A stretch of DNA of 64,000 nt from DASWIG01 sp965371445 (GTDB lineage Bacteria > Acidobacteriota > Thermoanaerobaculia > Multivoradales > J023). Below are positions 38,346 through 49,077 of this stretch, piece by piece; within the stretch, counting starts at the first letter, position 1; each line of letters starts with the position of its first letter. The position numbers were made by a program, and so were the translations under genes. Under the pieces are notes generated by a model that had not been told where the DNA came from, did no database searches, and saw nothing but the letters and a program-made list of their open reading frames with translations. The DNA lies in assembly GCA_965371445.1 (NCBI GenBank), contig CBDUYN010000001.1, positions 120,320 through 184,319 of the forward strand. The letters run 5' to 3'.

Positions 38346-39277
38346 GCCTTGCCACCAGCTCAATCGTCCAGCTCTATTACCCCGGCGAGCCCCCGATCTT
38401 CGCCGGCAACGGCTTTTTCGTCGCGACGGCCGAGCATCCGGAAGGCGTCTGCGTGACCTGCGCCCACCTTTTCGACGAGCATCCCGGCCGGGCGTCGGAG
38501 AGGCACAAGATCATCGTCAACGGCCATGAATCGAGGCTCCTCTACAGCGCCTGGAAAGAGCACGAGGTCGACGTCGCGCTCGTCGAGATCCCCGAGGGCG
38601 CCCGGGAGGGTCAAAGCGTCGTCTTCCAGAAGCTCGGGGTCAGCGACGAGACGACCGGGGCGGTCTTCTACATCTGCAGCTGGAGCCCGGAAGAGGGTGG
38701 CTCCAGGATCTTCGTCAAGGTCTGGGGACCTCGCCTGGAGCGCCAGGAGTTCAGCGCCGGGGGCGGCGGCAAGACCCACTTCCGCTGGCGCCTGCGCAAC
38801 GACCGTCCCGACGCCGAGGCCGAAGTCAAGCACTCGACGAAGAATTTCAAGAAAGGCTGGAGCGGCGCTCCGGTGTTCAACGTACGGAGCCATCTCGAGG
38901 ATCACCGGGTGATCGGGATTTTTTCTTCCGTGGAGAAAAGCGACCCCGAGTCCGGATCGGTGGTGACAGGCGCTCGCTGCATCTCGCTCGCGACGCTCGA
39001 ATTCCTGCGGCCGGCGGAGCGCCAGGAAGGCGAGGGCGTGGTGGTCGAAAAAGGTGCCAAACCCACGTTTTTTCGCCGGCTCTTCTCAACGTTCTCACCA
39101 GAGGCTCCGGTCTCGGTCGAAAGCCCCGAAGGGATCATCGTCTTCGAGCGGCCGGAGCTTTCCTCGGACGTCAACGAAGCCAACGTCTACCGGCAGAGGG
39201 CCGCCGAGATCCTCCGAACGCTTCAGTACGTCCTCGTGCCCGAGCCCCCCTCTCTTTATGACGAGCACTTTGGATGA
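38342..39277 (+). CDS. Trypsin-like serine protease of conflict-system type
   Basis: 311 aa, no signal peptide, so it should act in the cytoplasm. The chymotrypsin triad is visible: His42 in CVTCAHLF, Asp77 in EVDVALVEI and Ser174 in GWSGAPVF (corresponding to GDSGGP). The N-terminal segment VQLYYPGEPPIFAGNGFFVA is the usual first strand. Residues 215-311 form a linker and a helical tail (NEANVYRQRAAEILRTLQ) not part of the protease fold, perhaps a partner-binding element. It overlaps trypco1 and the ATPase gene by four bases each, so the three are made together. Confidence 0.88.
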   Translation: MSLATSSIVQLYYPGEPPIFAGNGFFVATAEHPEGVCVTCAHLFDEHPGRASERHKIIVNGHESRLLYSAWKEHEVDVALVEIPEGAREGQSVVFQKLGVSDETTGAVFYICSWSPEEGGSRIFVKVWGPRLERQEFSAGGGGKTHFRWRLRNDRPDAEAEVKHSTKNFKKGWSGAPVFNVRSHLEDHRVIGIFSSVEKSDPESGSVVTGARCISLATLEFLRPAERQEGEGVVVEKGAKPTFFRRLFSTFSPEAPVSVESPEGIIVFERPELSSDVNEANVYRQRAAEILRTLQYVLVPEPPSLYDEHFG

Positions 39278-41205
39278 ACGGAATCCCCAGGCAAGAGTAT
39301 CCGTTCACCATTGCCGTATTGAGCGGCAAGGGCGGGGTCGGAAAAACCACGATCTCGCTCAACCTGGCCAAGAGCTTGAGCCAGCGCTACAAGGTCTGGC
39401 TGATCGATCTCGATCTCCACAACCGCGGCGCAACGTCGATCGCCTGGGAGTCGGAAGACCAGATCCCGGTCTCGGTCGCCCAGCTCATCCTCGAGACGAT
39501 GGAGCTGAGACAGCAAGAGAGCGCCGCGAGCGCTGCCATTGACGGTTCCGGCATTCTGGAGCTGTACCTCGACCAGGTCCGGGATGAAGAGGGAAAACCT
39601 CCTCTTTCCACGGAGGTCGAGGAGAAACTCCTGAAACGCGTCGTCTCCTATCTCGGTGGGCACCGGCAAAGGATGTCGTTTAGCAATAGTTTCTTCTTCC
39701 TCGCCGCGGCTAAGGCCGGGGAGGGGCGTCTCGCGTCTCATCTCCTGTGGAAGTTCGAACAAGACTGGAAGGCGACGGCGTCCGCTTTTCTTCCCGTCCT
39801 GCTCCGGGCCTGCGGCGAGGTGACCCCGGGATCGATCGTGGTCCTCGACGGCCATGGAAGCCTCGACGACCTGACGATCGCGGCGGCGGGAGCGGCCAAC
39901 CTCACTTACATCATCAACGAGCCGGACCTGGCGACGTTTTCCGGTAGCCTGACGCTCTTTCGCGAGATCTATGAGACCCACCAGGATTCGGATCACGATC
40001 CGCGAATCGAGTTCATCATCAATCGTGTGCCTCCCGGCAAGTCGCTGCTCAAGATGGAGGCGGACTTCGGAGTCCTCCTGCGGGCGCTCAGCCCGACGCC
40101 GCGGGCCATCGCCGCCTATTTTCCGCTGGAATCGGAGCTTTTCGGAGTCTTCGGAAGCGACCCCTTCGTCTCCGACATCTTCACCCGCTATTGGTTCAGC
40201 CGCAAGATCGACCTGATCTCGACGGAGATTGTCGAATATGGCGTGGCCTGCGAAAAGTTGCCGCCGCCGGCCCATGCTCTCGACACACCCTCCTCCGGGC
40301 GAGCCCGGGAGCGGATTCGCTTTGGCTTGAAACGCGAATTCCACAAACGTGGCGACCTGCTCCTCATCCTATGGCTGGCCCTCGTCGTCGCCGTCGAAGG
40401 GCACCTGACCTTCCAGACCCTGGCCGTCTGGGGGCAGGGAACCACCTCGACTCCCTGGCCTTTGCGGATTGCGATGGTCGCGGGGCTGTTCCTTCTCGTC
40501 GAGACCGTACGCTGGTTCATGGTTCAGCGGCAGCACTTGAAAAACGCCAGGGTCTTACGTGAGGTCCGGAAGCTACACATCGAGCAATCCGAGTCGACAC
40601 GAAAGGCCGACATCCTGGAGACCCGATCCCGCAGGGCTGTCCTTTCACGGAGGTGGAAGATCGGTTTCGCCTTCGCCTCGGCCGTCACTTTGTTTGCCGC
40701 TTTTACCATGGCCAACCTTCTGGGAGGCTTGCATTCGGCGAAAAACAAACGAGCGATTTCCGACATAGGCAACGTGGGCGTCGCTTGGATGTCATGGTGG
40801 ATAGATCAAATGGAAGCGCGAGATCAGGCAGGAGAAGTCCGCTTTCGCCGTGACGGCCTTCGCTTCGAAAAAGTCACCCACGCTCAGCTTGTGGAGATGC
40901 TCCGACCTGACAGCAGCTTCTTCTACATGAGCGACGTTCCCAAGTTCGACCCCTGGGGCACTCCCTATGAATTCCGGATGTCCCCCTACCCCCGGAAGTC
41001 CGAGGTGCTCATTATCTGCTCCAGCGGGCTCGACGGGAAAGGCCGATGTGCGGAGACCCTCGCGCATCCGGTCTTCACGGACTGGGACCATCCCATCGCG
41101 GAAGGCGGGACCTGGAAAACCGAGGTGGTCGAGGGCCTCTTCCCGCCCGAAGCGATCGTCTGGGCGGACGGATACTTCGTCAGGGCGCCCGGACTTGGCG
41201 AATAG
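39274..41205 (+). CDS. MinD/ParA-type ATPase fused to membrane helices and pseudopilin-like tail
   Basis: 643 aa. A deviant Walker A (SGKGGVGKTT, residues 17-26) opens a SIMIBI ATPase domain (to about 330) with switch-like DLDLHNRGATS and VLDGHGSLDDL. Two transmembrane helices follow (about 360-378, 395-415), a charged helix, then a third helix (about 462-485, IGFAFASAVTLFAAFTMAN). The tail (490-643) reads KRAISDIGNVGVAWMSWWID and later FDPWGTPYEFR and ICSSGLDGKG, the pattern of GspG-type major pseudopilins (R-x-M-x-DI-x-I-G at the helix, DPWGNPY and S-G-DG at the C-terminus). Such an ATPase-pseudopilin fusion is unfamiliar to me. It ends the trypco1 operon. Confidence 0.82.
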   Translation: MNGIPRQEYPFTIAVLSGKGGVGKTTISLNLAKSLSQRYKVWLIDLDLHNRGATSIAWESEDQIPVSVAQLILETMELRQQESAASAAIDGSGILELYLDQVRDEEGKPPLSTEVEEKLLKRVVSYLGGHRQRMSFSNSFFFLAAAKAGEGRLASHLLWKFEQDWKATASAFLPVLLRACGEVTPGSIVVLDGHGSLDDLTIAAAGAANLTYIINEPDLATFSGSLTLFREIYETHQDSDHDPRIEFIINRVPPGKSLLKMEADFGVLLRALSPTPRAIAAYFPLESELFGVFGSDPFVSDIFTRYWFSRKIDLISTEIVEYGVACEKLPPPAHALDTPSSGRARERIRFGLKREFHKRGDLLLILWLALVVAVEGHLTFQTLAVWGQGTTSTPWPLRIAMVAGLFLLVETVRWFMVQRQHLKNARVLREVRKLHIEQSESTRKADILETRSRRAVLSRRWKIGFAFASAVTLFAAFTMANLLGGLHSAKNKRAISDIGNVGVAWMSWWIDQMEARDQAGEVRFRRDGLRFEKVTHAQLVEMLRPDSSFFYMSDVPKFDPWGTPYEFRMSPYPRKSEVLIICSSGLDGKGRCAETLAHPVFTDWDHPIAEGGTWKTEVVEGLFPPEAIVWADGYFVRAPGLGE

Positions 41206-41217
41206 AGATGGCCGGAT

Positions 41218-41482
<265 letters not shown>

Positions 41483-41572
41483 GCCCCCCGGGCTATGCTC
41501 CCGGAGCGAGGCTCCCGCGGCGGTAGTCCGTGCCGCGCGCCAAGCTCGCGACTCTGAACGAGGAGACTTGAG

Positions 41573-41989
41573 ATGCGCCCTCTTTCCGTCGGCGAAATCA
41601 TGACCCGCAAGCTCGTCACCATGAAGGGCGAGGACGACCTGGCGACGCTGCACGACCGGATGTCCGAGAGCCACATCCGTCACGTCCCGGTGGTCGACGA
41701 CCGCGGCACCCTGGTGGGGCTCGTCTCCCACCGCGACCTGCTGCGCAGCACTCTCGTGGAACGGCCGGGGGTTTCGAGCTACGTCGAGGACTCGATCCTC
41801 CAGGAGATGAAGGTGAAGGAGATCATGACGACTGAGCTCGAGGTGGTCGCTCCTGAGACCGACCTGCGCGAGGCGGCCCGGCTCATGCTCCGCGAGAAGT
41901 ACGGATGCCTGCCGGTCGTCGAGGGCAACCGCCTGATCGGGATCCTGACCGAGGCGGACTTCCTGCGGGTGGTCCTCTACGAGGACTAG
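41573..41989 (+). CDS. Tandem CBS-domain protein
   Basis: 138 aa with AGGAG seven bases before the ATG. Two CBS domains: MTRKLVTMKGEDDLATLHDR to LVGLVSHRDLL, and KVKEIMTTELEVVAPETDLR to RLIGILTEADFLRVVL. Such stand-alone pairs bind adenosine nucleotides or S-adenosylmethionine and regulate partner proteins. No partner is fused, and neither neighbour is an obvious target. It converges with the response regulator gene across an 11-bp gap. Confidence 0.93.
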   Translation: MRPLSVGEIMTRKLVTMKGEDDLATLHDRMSESHIRHVPVVDDRGTLVGLVSHRDLLRSTLVERPGVSSYVEDSILQEMKVKEIMTTELEVVAPETDLREAARLMLREKYGCLPVVEGNRLIGILTEADFLRVVLYED

Positions 41990-42000
41990 CCTCGGTTCCG

Positions 42001-42696
42001 TCAGGCCTCGAAGCGGTAGCCCGCCTTGCGGGCGGTCAGGATGTGACGCGGCGACGCCGGGTCCTCCTCCAGCTTCTTGCGCAGCGCCGCGACGTGGGTG
42101 TCGACCGTACGCGACACCACGGCCGCCGTGTAGCCCCACACCTCGTGCATCAGCTCAAGCCGCGAGACGACGGCACCCCGGTGACGAATCAGCGCCAGCA
42201 GCAGGTCAAGCTCCTTGGGAGCGAGCTCGACCGGCAAGCCGCCGCGCCGCACCGTGCGAGCCTGCGCGTCGACCTCGATCTCGCCGAAGCGCGTCACCGC
42301 GTCCCCCGGCTCCTCCGGCGGTGCGCCGCGGCGCCGCAAGAGCGCCTCGACCCGTGCCAAAAGCTCCAGTAGACCAAACGGCTTCGTGACGTAGTCGTCG
42401 GCACCGAGCTTCAGGCCGCGGACCTTGTCGGCCTCCTCGCCACGCGCCGTCAGGATCAGGATCGGCATCCCGAAACCCTCGCCGCGCGCCGAACGCAGGA
42501 CGCGGAAGCCGTCGAGCTCGGGCAGCATCAGGTCGAGGATCACGAGGTCGGGACGGGTGTCGCGGAGGCGCTCGAGCCCGAGCGCACCGTCGGCGGCGAC
42601 CTCGACCTCGTAGCCCTCGATCTCGAGGTTGTTGCGCAGGCCGAAGGCAAGGTCCTCGTTGTCCTCGACGACGAGGACGCGGGCGGGCCGGCTCAT
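42001..42696 (-). CDS. OmpR-family response regulator
   Basis: 231 aa. Receiver domain with the acidic pair in VVEDNEDL (Glu11, Asp12), phosphoacceptor Asp55 in LVILDLMLPE and the Lys in DDYVTKPFGLLEL. The C-terminal winged helix (GEIEVDAQARTVRRGGLPVE, ELDLLLALIRHRGAVVSR, VDTHVAALRKKLEEDP) is of the OmpR/PhoB type. It is coupled to the sensor kinase by an ATGA overlap and forms a two-component pair with it. Targets are unknown; the promoter region is shared with the kinase. Confidence 0.95.
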   Translation of the reverse strand: MSRPARVLVVEDNEDLAFGLRNNLEIEGYEVEVAADGALGLERLRDTRPDLVILDLMLPELDGFRVLRSARGEGFGMPILILTARGEEADKVRGLKLGADDYVTKPFGLLELLARVEALLRRRGAPPEEPGDAVTRFGEIEVDAQARTVRRGGLPVELAPKELDLLLALIRHRGAVVSRLELMHEVWGYTAAVVSRTVDTHVAALRKKLEEDPASPRHILTARKAGYRFEA

Positions 42697-44360
42697 GCGA
42701 CGGCCTCCACGGTAGTCCCGGCCGCCGCCTCTCCCGCGCCGGGCGCGGCGGGCAGCTCGACGACGAAGCGTGCCCCGCCGCGCGTCCCCGCCTCGACGTC
42801 GATCGTTCCGCCCTGGAGCTCGACGAGCTGGCGCACCACCGCGAGGCCGATGCCCGTCCCGGCCACCGCGGAGCGGCGGTCGCGTTCCAGGCGCTCGAAG
42901 CTCAGCCAGATGCGCCGGCGGTCGCGGGCCGGGATGCCGGGTCCTTCGTCGTCGACCCAGAGCCGCACCCGGCCGTTGACCCGCTCGAGCCCGACAAGCA
43001 CAACCTGGCACGCCGGACCGTACTTGACGGCATTGTCGAGGAGGTTCAGCAGGATCTGGCGCAGGGCCTCGTCGTCGACCGCAGCGGCGGCTTCGGTGTC
43101 GAGGAGACGGGTCGCGAAGCTCACCCCCCGTCCGCCGACGAGCGGCGCGAAGTCGCGCACCACGTCGCGCACCACCGGGGCCAGCTCGCGCACCCGCGGC
43201 GTCAGCTCGAGGGCACCGCGCTCGCTGCGCGAGAATTGCAGAATGTTCTCGACCAGGTGGCTCAGGCGCCGCGCCTCGGCGTCGATGATCTCCAGAGAGC
43301 GGCGGCCTTCTTCCTCGGAGCGGACCCGGCCGAGAAGAAGCGTCTCGGCAAACATGCGGACCTGGGTCAGGGGGGTGCGCAGCTCGTGGGAGACCTGGGA
43401 GACGAAGTCGGAGCGCAATCGTTCCAGCGCCCGCGCCCGGCGCAGCTGGTAGATCGCCAACAACAGGAGCCCCGAGGTCACGACCAGAAGGACGACAAGA
43501 AACGGCAGGCGCGAGCGCGGCAGGCCGCCGATCACGAGCTTCGCCGCCGCCGACGGGTAGAGCGAGACGTGTACCGTCAGGCCGTCGAAGATGCCGGCGT
43601 AAGCGTCGCCGTAGGGCTCGTGGACCGAGAGGACTGGGCTGTAGAGCTCCGGCTTGCCGGCCCGGAAGACCTCCCGGTAGGCGGCGTCGGTGACCCGCAC
43701 GACGAGCAGCTCGGCGTCCTCGCCGGTGACGAGCGACGGCGGCAGGAGCGGGCCGCGTCCGAAGGCGGTCTCGAACCACTGCCGCTGCTCGTCGAGGTCG
43801 ACCTCGAAACCGATCAGGCGGGGGTCGTCCTCGGGCCCCGTGTAGGCGAAGGTGTGCGGCTCGCCGGCGATCTCCGCGTGGCGCACGGCGTAGCCGGCGG
43901 GGCGCCACCCTTCGCCGTCTTCCGCCGGAGGTTCGAGCTTCGAGAGAAGCCCTTCCACCTCGGCGTCGGTGACTTCGCCGCCGCCGACCTCGAGGCGTCC
44001 GGAGGCGGGGTCGAGCTGGAAGAAGTAGCGGGCGAGCGGCAGGGCGCGTTCGCTCCGCGGGTCCAGGGCGACGAGATCGTCGCGGCTGGGCAGCGCCGCC
44101 GCGGGGCTCGCCAGGGCCTGCTTGAGGGCGTTCAGGAGCGGGTAGTAGCCGTAGTAGCCCACCTCGTTGACCGTCCGCCGGACGAGCTCGTCGGCGGCGA
44201 GCTGGGCGTAGTCGCGCAGCAGGCTCTCGGCCACGGCGCGGTGCGAACGGGCCGCGTCGACCGCCTGCCACGCCAGGACCGCGACGAGCAGCAGGCTCGC
44301 CACGAGAAGACCCACGAGGAGAGCCGAGCCGTCGCGGGGATTCTTGAACGAGCTTGCCAT
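42693..44360 (-). CDS. Sensor histidine kinase
   Basis: 555 aa. A first transmembrane helix (about 14-32), a large periplasmic sensor region (33-285) with no named fold, a second helix (about 290-312), then HisKA with His325 in VSHELRTPLTQ and a HATPase domain with the N box NLLDNAVKYG, G1 DDEGPGIP and G2 GTGIGLAVV. It phosphorylates the overlapping response regulator. The long external domain suggests detection of a periplasmic signal. Gene order kinase then regulator, on the minus strand; the gene diverges from the cytochrome gene. Confidence 0.94.
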   Translation of the reverse strand: MASSFKNPRDGSALLVGLLVASLLLVAVLAWQAVDAARSHRAVAESLLRDYAQLAADELVRRTVNEVGYYGYYPLLNALKQALASPAAALPSRDDLVALDPRSERALPLARYFFQLDPASGRLEVGGGEVTDAEVEGLLSKLEPPAEDGEGWRPAGYAVRHAEIAGEPHTFAYTGPEDDPRLIGFEVDLDEQRQWFETAFGRGPLLPPSLVTGEDAELLVVRVTDAAYREVFRAGKPELYSPVLSVHEPYGDAYAGIFDGLTVHVSLYPSAAAKLVIGGLPRSRLPFLVVLLVVTSGLLLLAIYQLRRARALERLRSDFVSQVSHELRTPLTQVRMFAETLLLGRVRSEEEGRRSLEIIDAEARRLSHLVENILQFSRSERGALELTPRVRELAPVVRDVVRDFAPLVGGRGVSFATRLLDTEAAAAVDDEALRQILLNLLDNAVKYGPACQVVLVGLERVNGRVRLWVDDEGPGIPARDRRRIWLSFERLERDRRSAVAGTGIGLAVVRQLVELQGGTIDVEAGTRGGARFVVELPAAPGAGEAAAGTTVEAVA

Positions 44361-44518
44361 GGCCCCGCCATTCTACCAGCGGTGGCGTCCGCGTCCGGGG
44401 GCCTTTGCCGTTTCCTGACGGCGTCCTGACACGTTCCTCACAAAAGCCTGAACGTTTCCCCACCTACGCCCCGGCGGCGGACGGCTATCGTGTACTGAAC
44501 TTCAAGGAGGACCGCACG

Positions 44519-45295
44519 ATGAACGCTCACAACACCCCCCTTCGCCGAGCCCGCCGAGGTCTCTCGATCCTTGCCGCCGCTTTCCTGGTCACGTCCGCGG
44601 CAAACGCCCAGATCCCCGACGAGTTCACCAACCTCAAAGTCCTGCCGAAGGACATCTCGAAAGGCGAGCTCGTCGGCCTCATGCGGTCGATGGCGGGAGG
44701 CCTGGGACTCCGTTGCAACGGCTGCCACGTCGGCGAAGACCCGAATTCGCTCGAAGGATACGACTTCGCGAGCGACGAGAAGCCCATCAAGCAGACGGCA
44801 CGCGTCATGCTGGGAATCGTCGAGGAGATCAACGGCAAGCTCCTGCCGAAGATCGGCAAGGATGCCGCCGAGCTTGCCGAGGTTCGTTGCCGGACCTGCC
44901 ATCACGGCCAGCAGCGTCCGCAGGGCCTTCGCGACGTCCTGACCACGGCCCTCGAAGAAGGCGGCAAGGACGCCGCCATCGCCAAGTACCGGGAGCTGCG
45001 CGAGCGCTACTACGGCCGCGACACCTTCGACTTCGGCGAGTGGCAGCTACTCGGCCTGGCGGAGCGGTTGGCGAAAGCGGAACAGGTCGCCGACGCCTAC
45101 GCTTTCGTGCAGCTCAACCTGGAGTATTTCCCCGACTTCGGGATGAGCTACGTCTTCCTCGGCCAGTATCACTCGAAGAAGGGCGAAACGGAGCAGGCGA
45201 TCACGAGCTTCGAGAAAGCCATCGAGCTCGTTCCGGAGATGGCGCCGCGGATCCAGCCGCTCCTCGACCGGCTGAGGGGCGAGGCAGGACGCTGA
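44519..45295 (+). CDS. Diheme cytochrome c with TPR tail
   Basis: ATG at 44519 with AAGGAGG at 44505-44510 region; 258 aa. A signal peptide (LSILAAAFLVTSAANA) is followed by two heme-binding motifs, CNGCH and CRTCH, separated by about 65 residues, with the NLKVLPKDISKGELVGLMRS start seen in photosynthetic reaction-centre-cytochrome-like proteins of Acidobacteria. Residues 165-258 form TPR helices (AYAFVQLNLEYFPDFGMSYV, EQAITSFEKAIELVPEMAPR). It probably carries electrons in the periplasm within a protein complex. It diverges from the two-component genes. Confidence 0.88.
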   Translation: MNAHNTPLRRARRGLSILAAAFLVTSAANAQIPDEFTNLKVLPKDISKGELVGLMRSMAGGLGLRCNGCHVGEDPNSLEGYDFASDEKPIKQTARVMLGIVEEINGKLLPKIGKDAAELAEVRCRTCHHGQQRPQGLRDVLTTALEEGGKDAAIAKYRELRERYYGRDTFDFGEWQLLGLAERLAKAEQVADAYAFVQLNLEYFPDFGMSYVFLGQYHSKKGETEQAITSFEKAIELVPEMAPRIQPLLDRLRGEAGR

Positions 45296-45338
45296 GGCCG
45301 ACCTGCCAACGCAGCCACCAGTCGCGCCACAGCGACGA

Positions 45339-45368
45339 CGCGAAGCACCAGTGCCCCTGGTGCTCGCG
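45339..45368 (+). terminator. Hairpin after the cytochrome gene
   Basis: CGCGAAGCACCAG and CTGGTGCTCGCG pair with one bulged A around a five-base loop, 43 bp after the cytochrome stop. There is no T tract, so it is a stabilising or Rho-linked structure rather than a clear intrinsic terminator. Confidence 0.45.
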
Positions 45369-45487
45369 AAGGTATGGCCGGAACCGCCGCCATGGGGCGT
45401 CAACGCGGCCGTCAGCTCGCGCCACGAGCGGAGCGGCAACGAGATCCGCGACTATCTGAACACGTCGATCGAGACCTTCCTGGTCGA

Positions 45488-45607
45488 CTACCGCGAGCAT
45501 CTGCCGGAGCCCCCCGCCTCGCCGACGAGGCCGTCGTCCGCCGCGGCGGGTGCGCTCGCGACGAGGATCGTCGAAACGGCTACCAGTATCCGCACGCCTC
45601 TGAGCAT
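45488..45607 (-). CDS. Possible 39-aa exported peptide after the PAP2-like gene
   Basis: An ATG at 45607 with GAGGAG ten bases upstream opens a 39-codon frame with a good signal peptide (MLRGVRILVAVSTILVASAP, then AAAD) and a short polar remainder. The start lies 10 bp after the preceding PAP2-like stop. It may be the 5' end of a gene truncated by rearrangement, since the mature part is only about 14 residues. The plus strand across 45351-45623 also reads a plausible segment (NEIRDYLNTSIETFLVDYRE) that I could not identify; only one of the two can be real. Confidence 0.35.
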   Translation of the reverse strand: MLRGVRILVAVSTILVASAPAAADDGLVGEAGGSGRCSR

Positions 45608-45617
45608 CTTGATCTCC

Positions 45618-46455
45618 TCATGATTGCCCCCCCAGGGGGCTTTGTCTGTGAGTACCCGAGCTACGTGACGACAGGACGGAAGAGCTTCTCCCGACCTCCA
45701 GGCGCACCGTGACACCGAGCCCTCCGGCGACCAGCTGCGGCGTCACCGCGATCGGCCGGGCGGGCCGCTTGCCGTGGGCCTCGCACAGCGTCCTGCCGAT
45801 CGCCAGGGCGCCCATCGTCCCCAGATAGACGTCGGGGGCCCAATGCTTGTCCTGGTCGACGCGCGCGTAGGCGGTCAGGGCGGCGCCGGTGTAGAGCAGG
45901 GCGCTTCCGGTCCGTTTCCAGAACCGTTTCCAGGGTCCGTCGGCGCTCCCAGTCCGGAGGTACTGGCAGCGCAGGGGCTCCACCACGGCGGCGGCCAGGG
46001 CGGCGTCGAGGGAGACCCCGTGCCCTTCGAAACTGGTGTCGAAAAAACTCACGTCGTCGCCGAAGATCGGACGCTCCGCGCCCAGGACGACCGAGCCCAC
46101 GCCGGAGTAGAGGGTCGAGAAAACGGCCGACTCGACGAGCAGGAGCGCGGTCTCTTTTTCGCGCGGGTTGTCGGTGGCAAAAGAGCTCAGCCAGGCCAGG
46201 AGCGCGAGGCCCGGCGCGACGGCACCGCGGCTCATCAGCCGTGCGTCCTGGTAGAAGGCCTCGCGGCCGGGGCTGCGATGCTCCTGGGCGAATTCCCGGA
46301 TGCCCTCGCGCAGCAGGTAAAGCCCCGCGGTGACGCCAGCGGCGGTAGCGAGGTGGATCTTGTCCTCCCGGTCGAGGCGGAAGGGACGGCGCAGGAGAAA
46401 GCGGGCGTCGTAGCGGAACCGCCGGAAACCGAACGGCGGGGGGGGCTAGCGGCAT
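45618..46455 (-). CDS. PAP2-like membrane protein with G8 tract near the start
   Basis: The body of the protein has several membrane helices and PAP2-superfamily features (FFDTSFEGHGVSLDAALAAA, RVDQDKHWAPDVYLGTMGAL with the D-x-H-W element). Upstream the same frame reads RFRYDARFLLRRPFRLDRED and IHLATAAGVTAGLYLLRE back to a run of eight Gs (46438-46445 on the plus strand). Seven Gs would join it in frame to the ATG at 46455; with eight, a TAG sits directly before the frame, and the only later ATG (46235) would delete 70 residues. It is a probable phase-variable or mis-sequenced tract. Predicted function: phosphatase-like membrane protein. Confidence 0.7.
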
Positions 46456-46477
46456 CCGGCGGTGCTACCATCCGCGG

Positions 46478-47296
46478 ATGCGACTCTTTGTCCGCCTCCT
46501 CGGCTATCTGCGTCCCTTCGCCGGCTGGATGGTGACGGCGGTCGTCCTCTTGACGCTGGCGGGGGGCCTGATGTCGGTCATGGTGGCCACCTTGAAGCCG
46601 CTGGTCAACGACGTCCTGTCGGTCCCGTCCCCCTCCTCCGCGGGAAACGAGGCCGACGCGGCCGGTCCGGATCTCCTCCGCCAGGTCCGGGAGTGGCTGC
46701 CCGTCGCCGAGTGGTCGGCCTGGCTGCGCCAGCGGTCCTTCGCCCAGGTGCCGCTCCTGATCGTCCTGGTCTTCCTCCTGCGCGGCGTGTGCCTTTACTA
46801 CGGCCGTTACCTGATCACCAAGAGCGGCGCCTCGGTGATCCGCAACCTGCGGGCCGCGCTCTACGAGGCCGTCGTCTACCAGTCCCTCTCCTTCTTCCGC
46901 ACCCATCCTGTCGGAGGGATCCACTCCCGGGTGTTGGCCGACGTCCAACGCCTGCAACGGGTGTCGACCGAGGTGCTCTCCGACCTGGTGCGGGTGGCGG
47001 TCATGGTTCCCTTTCTGCTCGTGGTGGTCCTGGTCCACGATTGGCACATCTCGCTCTTCGCGCTGGTGGTGCTGCCGCTGATGATCTACCCGATGCTTCA
47101 TTTCGGGCGGCGGCTGCGCAAGGCTTCCAGGCGTTCCCAGGAAACGCTCGCCGAGGCCGCCAACCTGCTCAACGAGACGGTCACGGGCATCCAGGTGGTG
47201 AAGGGCTTCGCCATGGAGGAGCGCGACGCTGAGGCCATGCCCACGTACTCCATCTTCATTCGGCGGCCGATCACCTCGACCCGGCCAGGGATGTAG
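46478..47296 (+). pseudogene. ABC exporter half, truncated before the ATPase domain
   Basis: The frame begins as an MsbA-type ABC exporter: six-helix region start (LGYLRPFAGWMVTAVVLLTL), KSGASVIRNLRAALYEAVVY, LSFFRTHPVGGIHSRVLADV and the intracellular-loop sequence NLLNETVTGIQVVKGFAMEE. After ERDAEA (about 47230) the sequence no longer fits the family and stops after 18 residues. The last membrane helices and the whole ATP-binding domain are missing. The truncation point coincides with an unrelated minus-strand fragment, so a deletion or rearrangement joined two genes here. Confidence 0.75.
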
Positions 47297-47368
47297 TCGG
47301 AAAGAGCTTCTGTTGCTGCCACGGTTCACCACGTCTGCGTCGGAGGGCGGAGGCCGTCGGTCTTGGCG

Positions 47369-49021
<1,653 letters not shown>

Positions 49022-49077
49022 GGTTGTCTCCTCGGAAGTCGTTTGCCGGAGTTTACGAGAAATCGTGGCCCGATGGG

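Noticed and set aside
46235..47332. 365-codon minus-strand frame over the truncated ABC exporter
   Set aside because: Composition is a GC shadow; the plus strand is a recognisable exporter.
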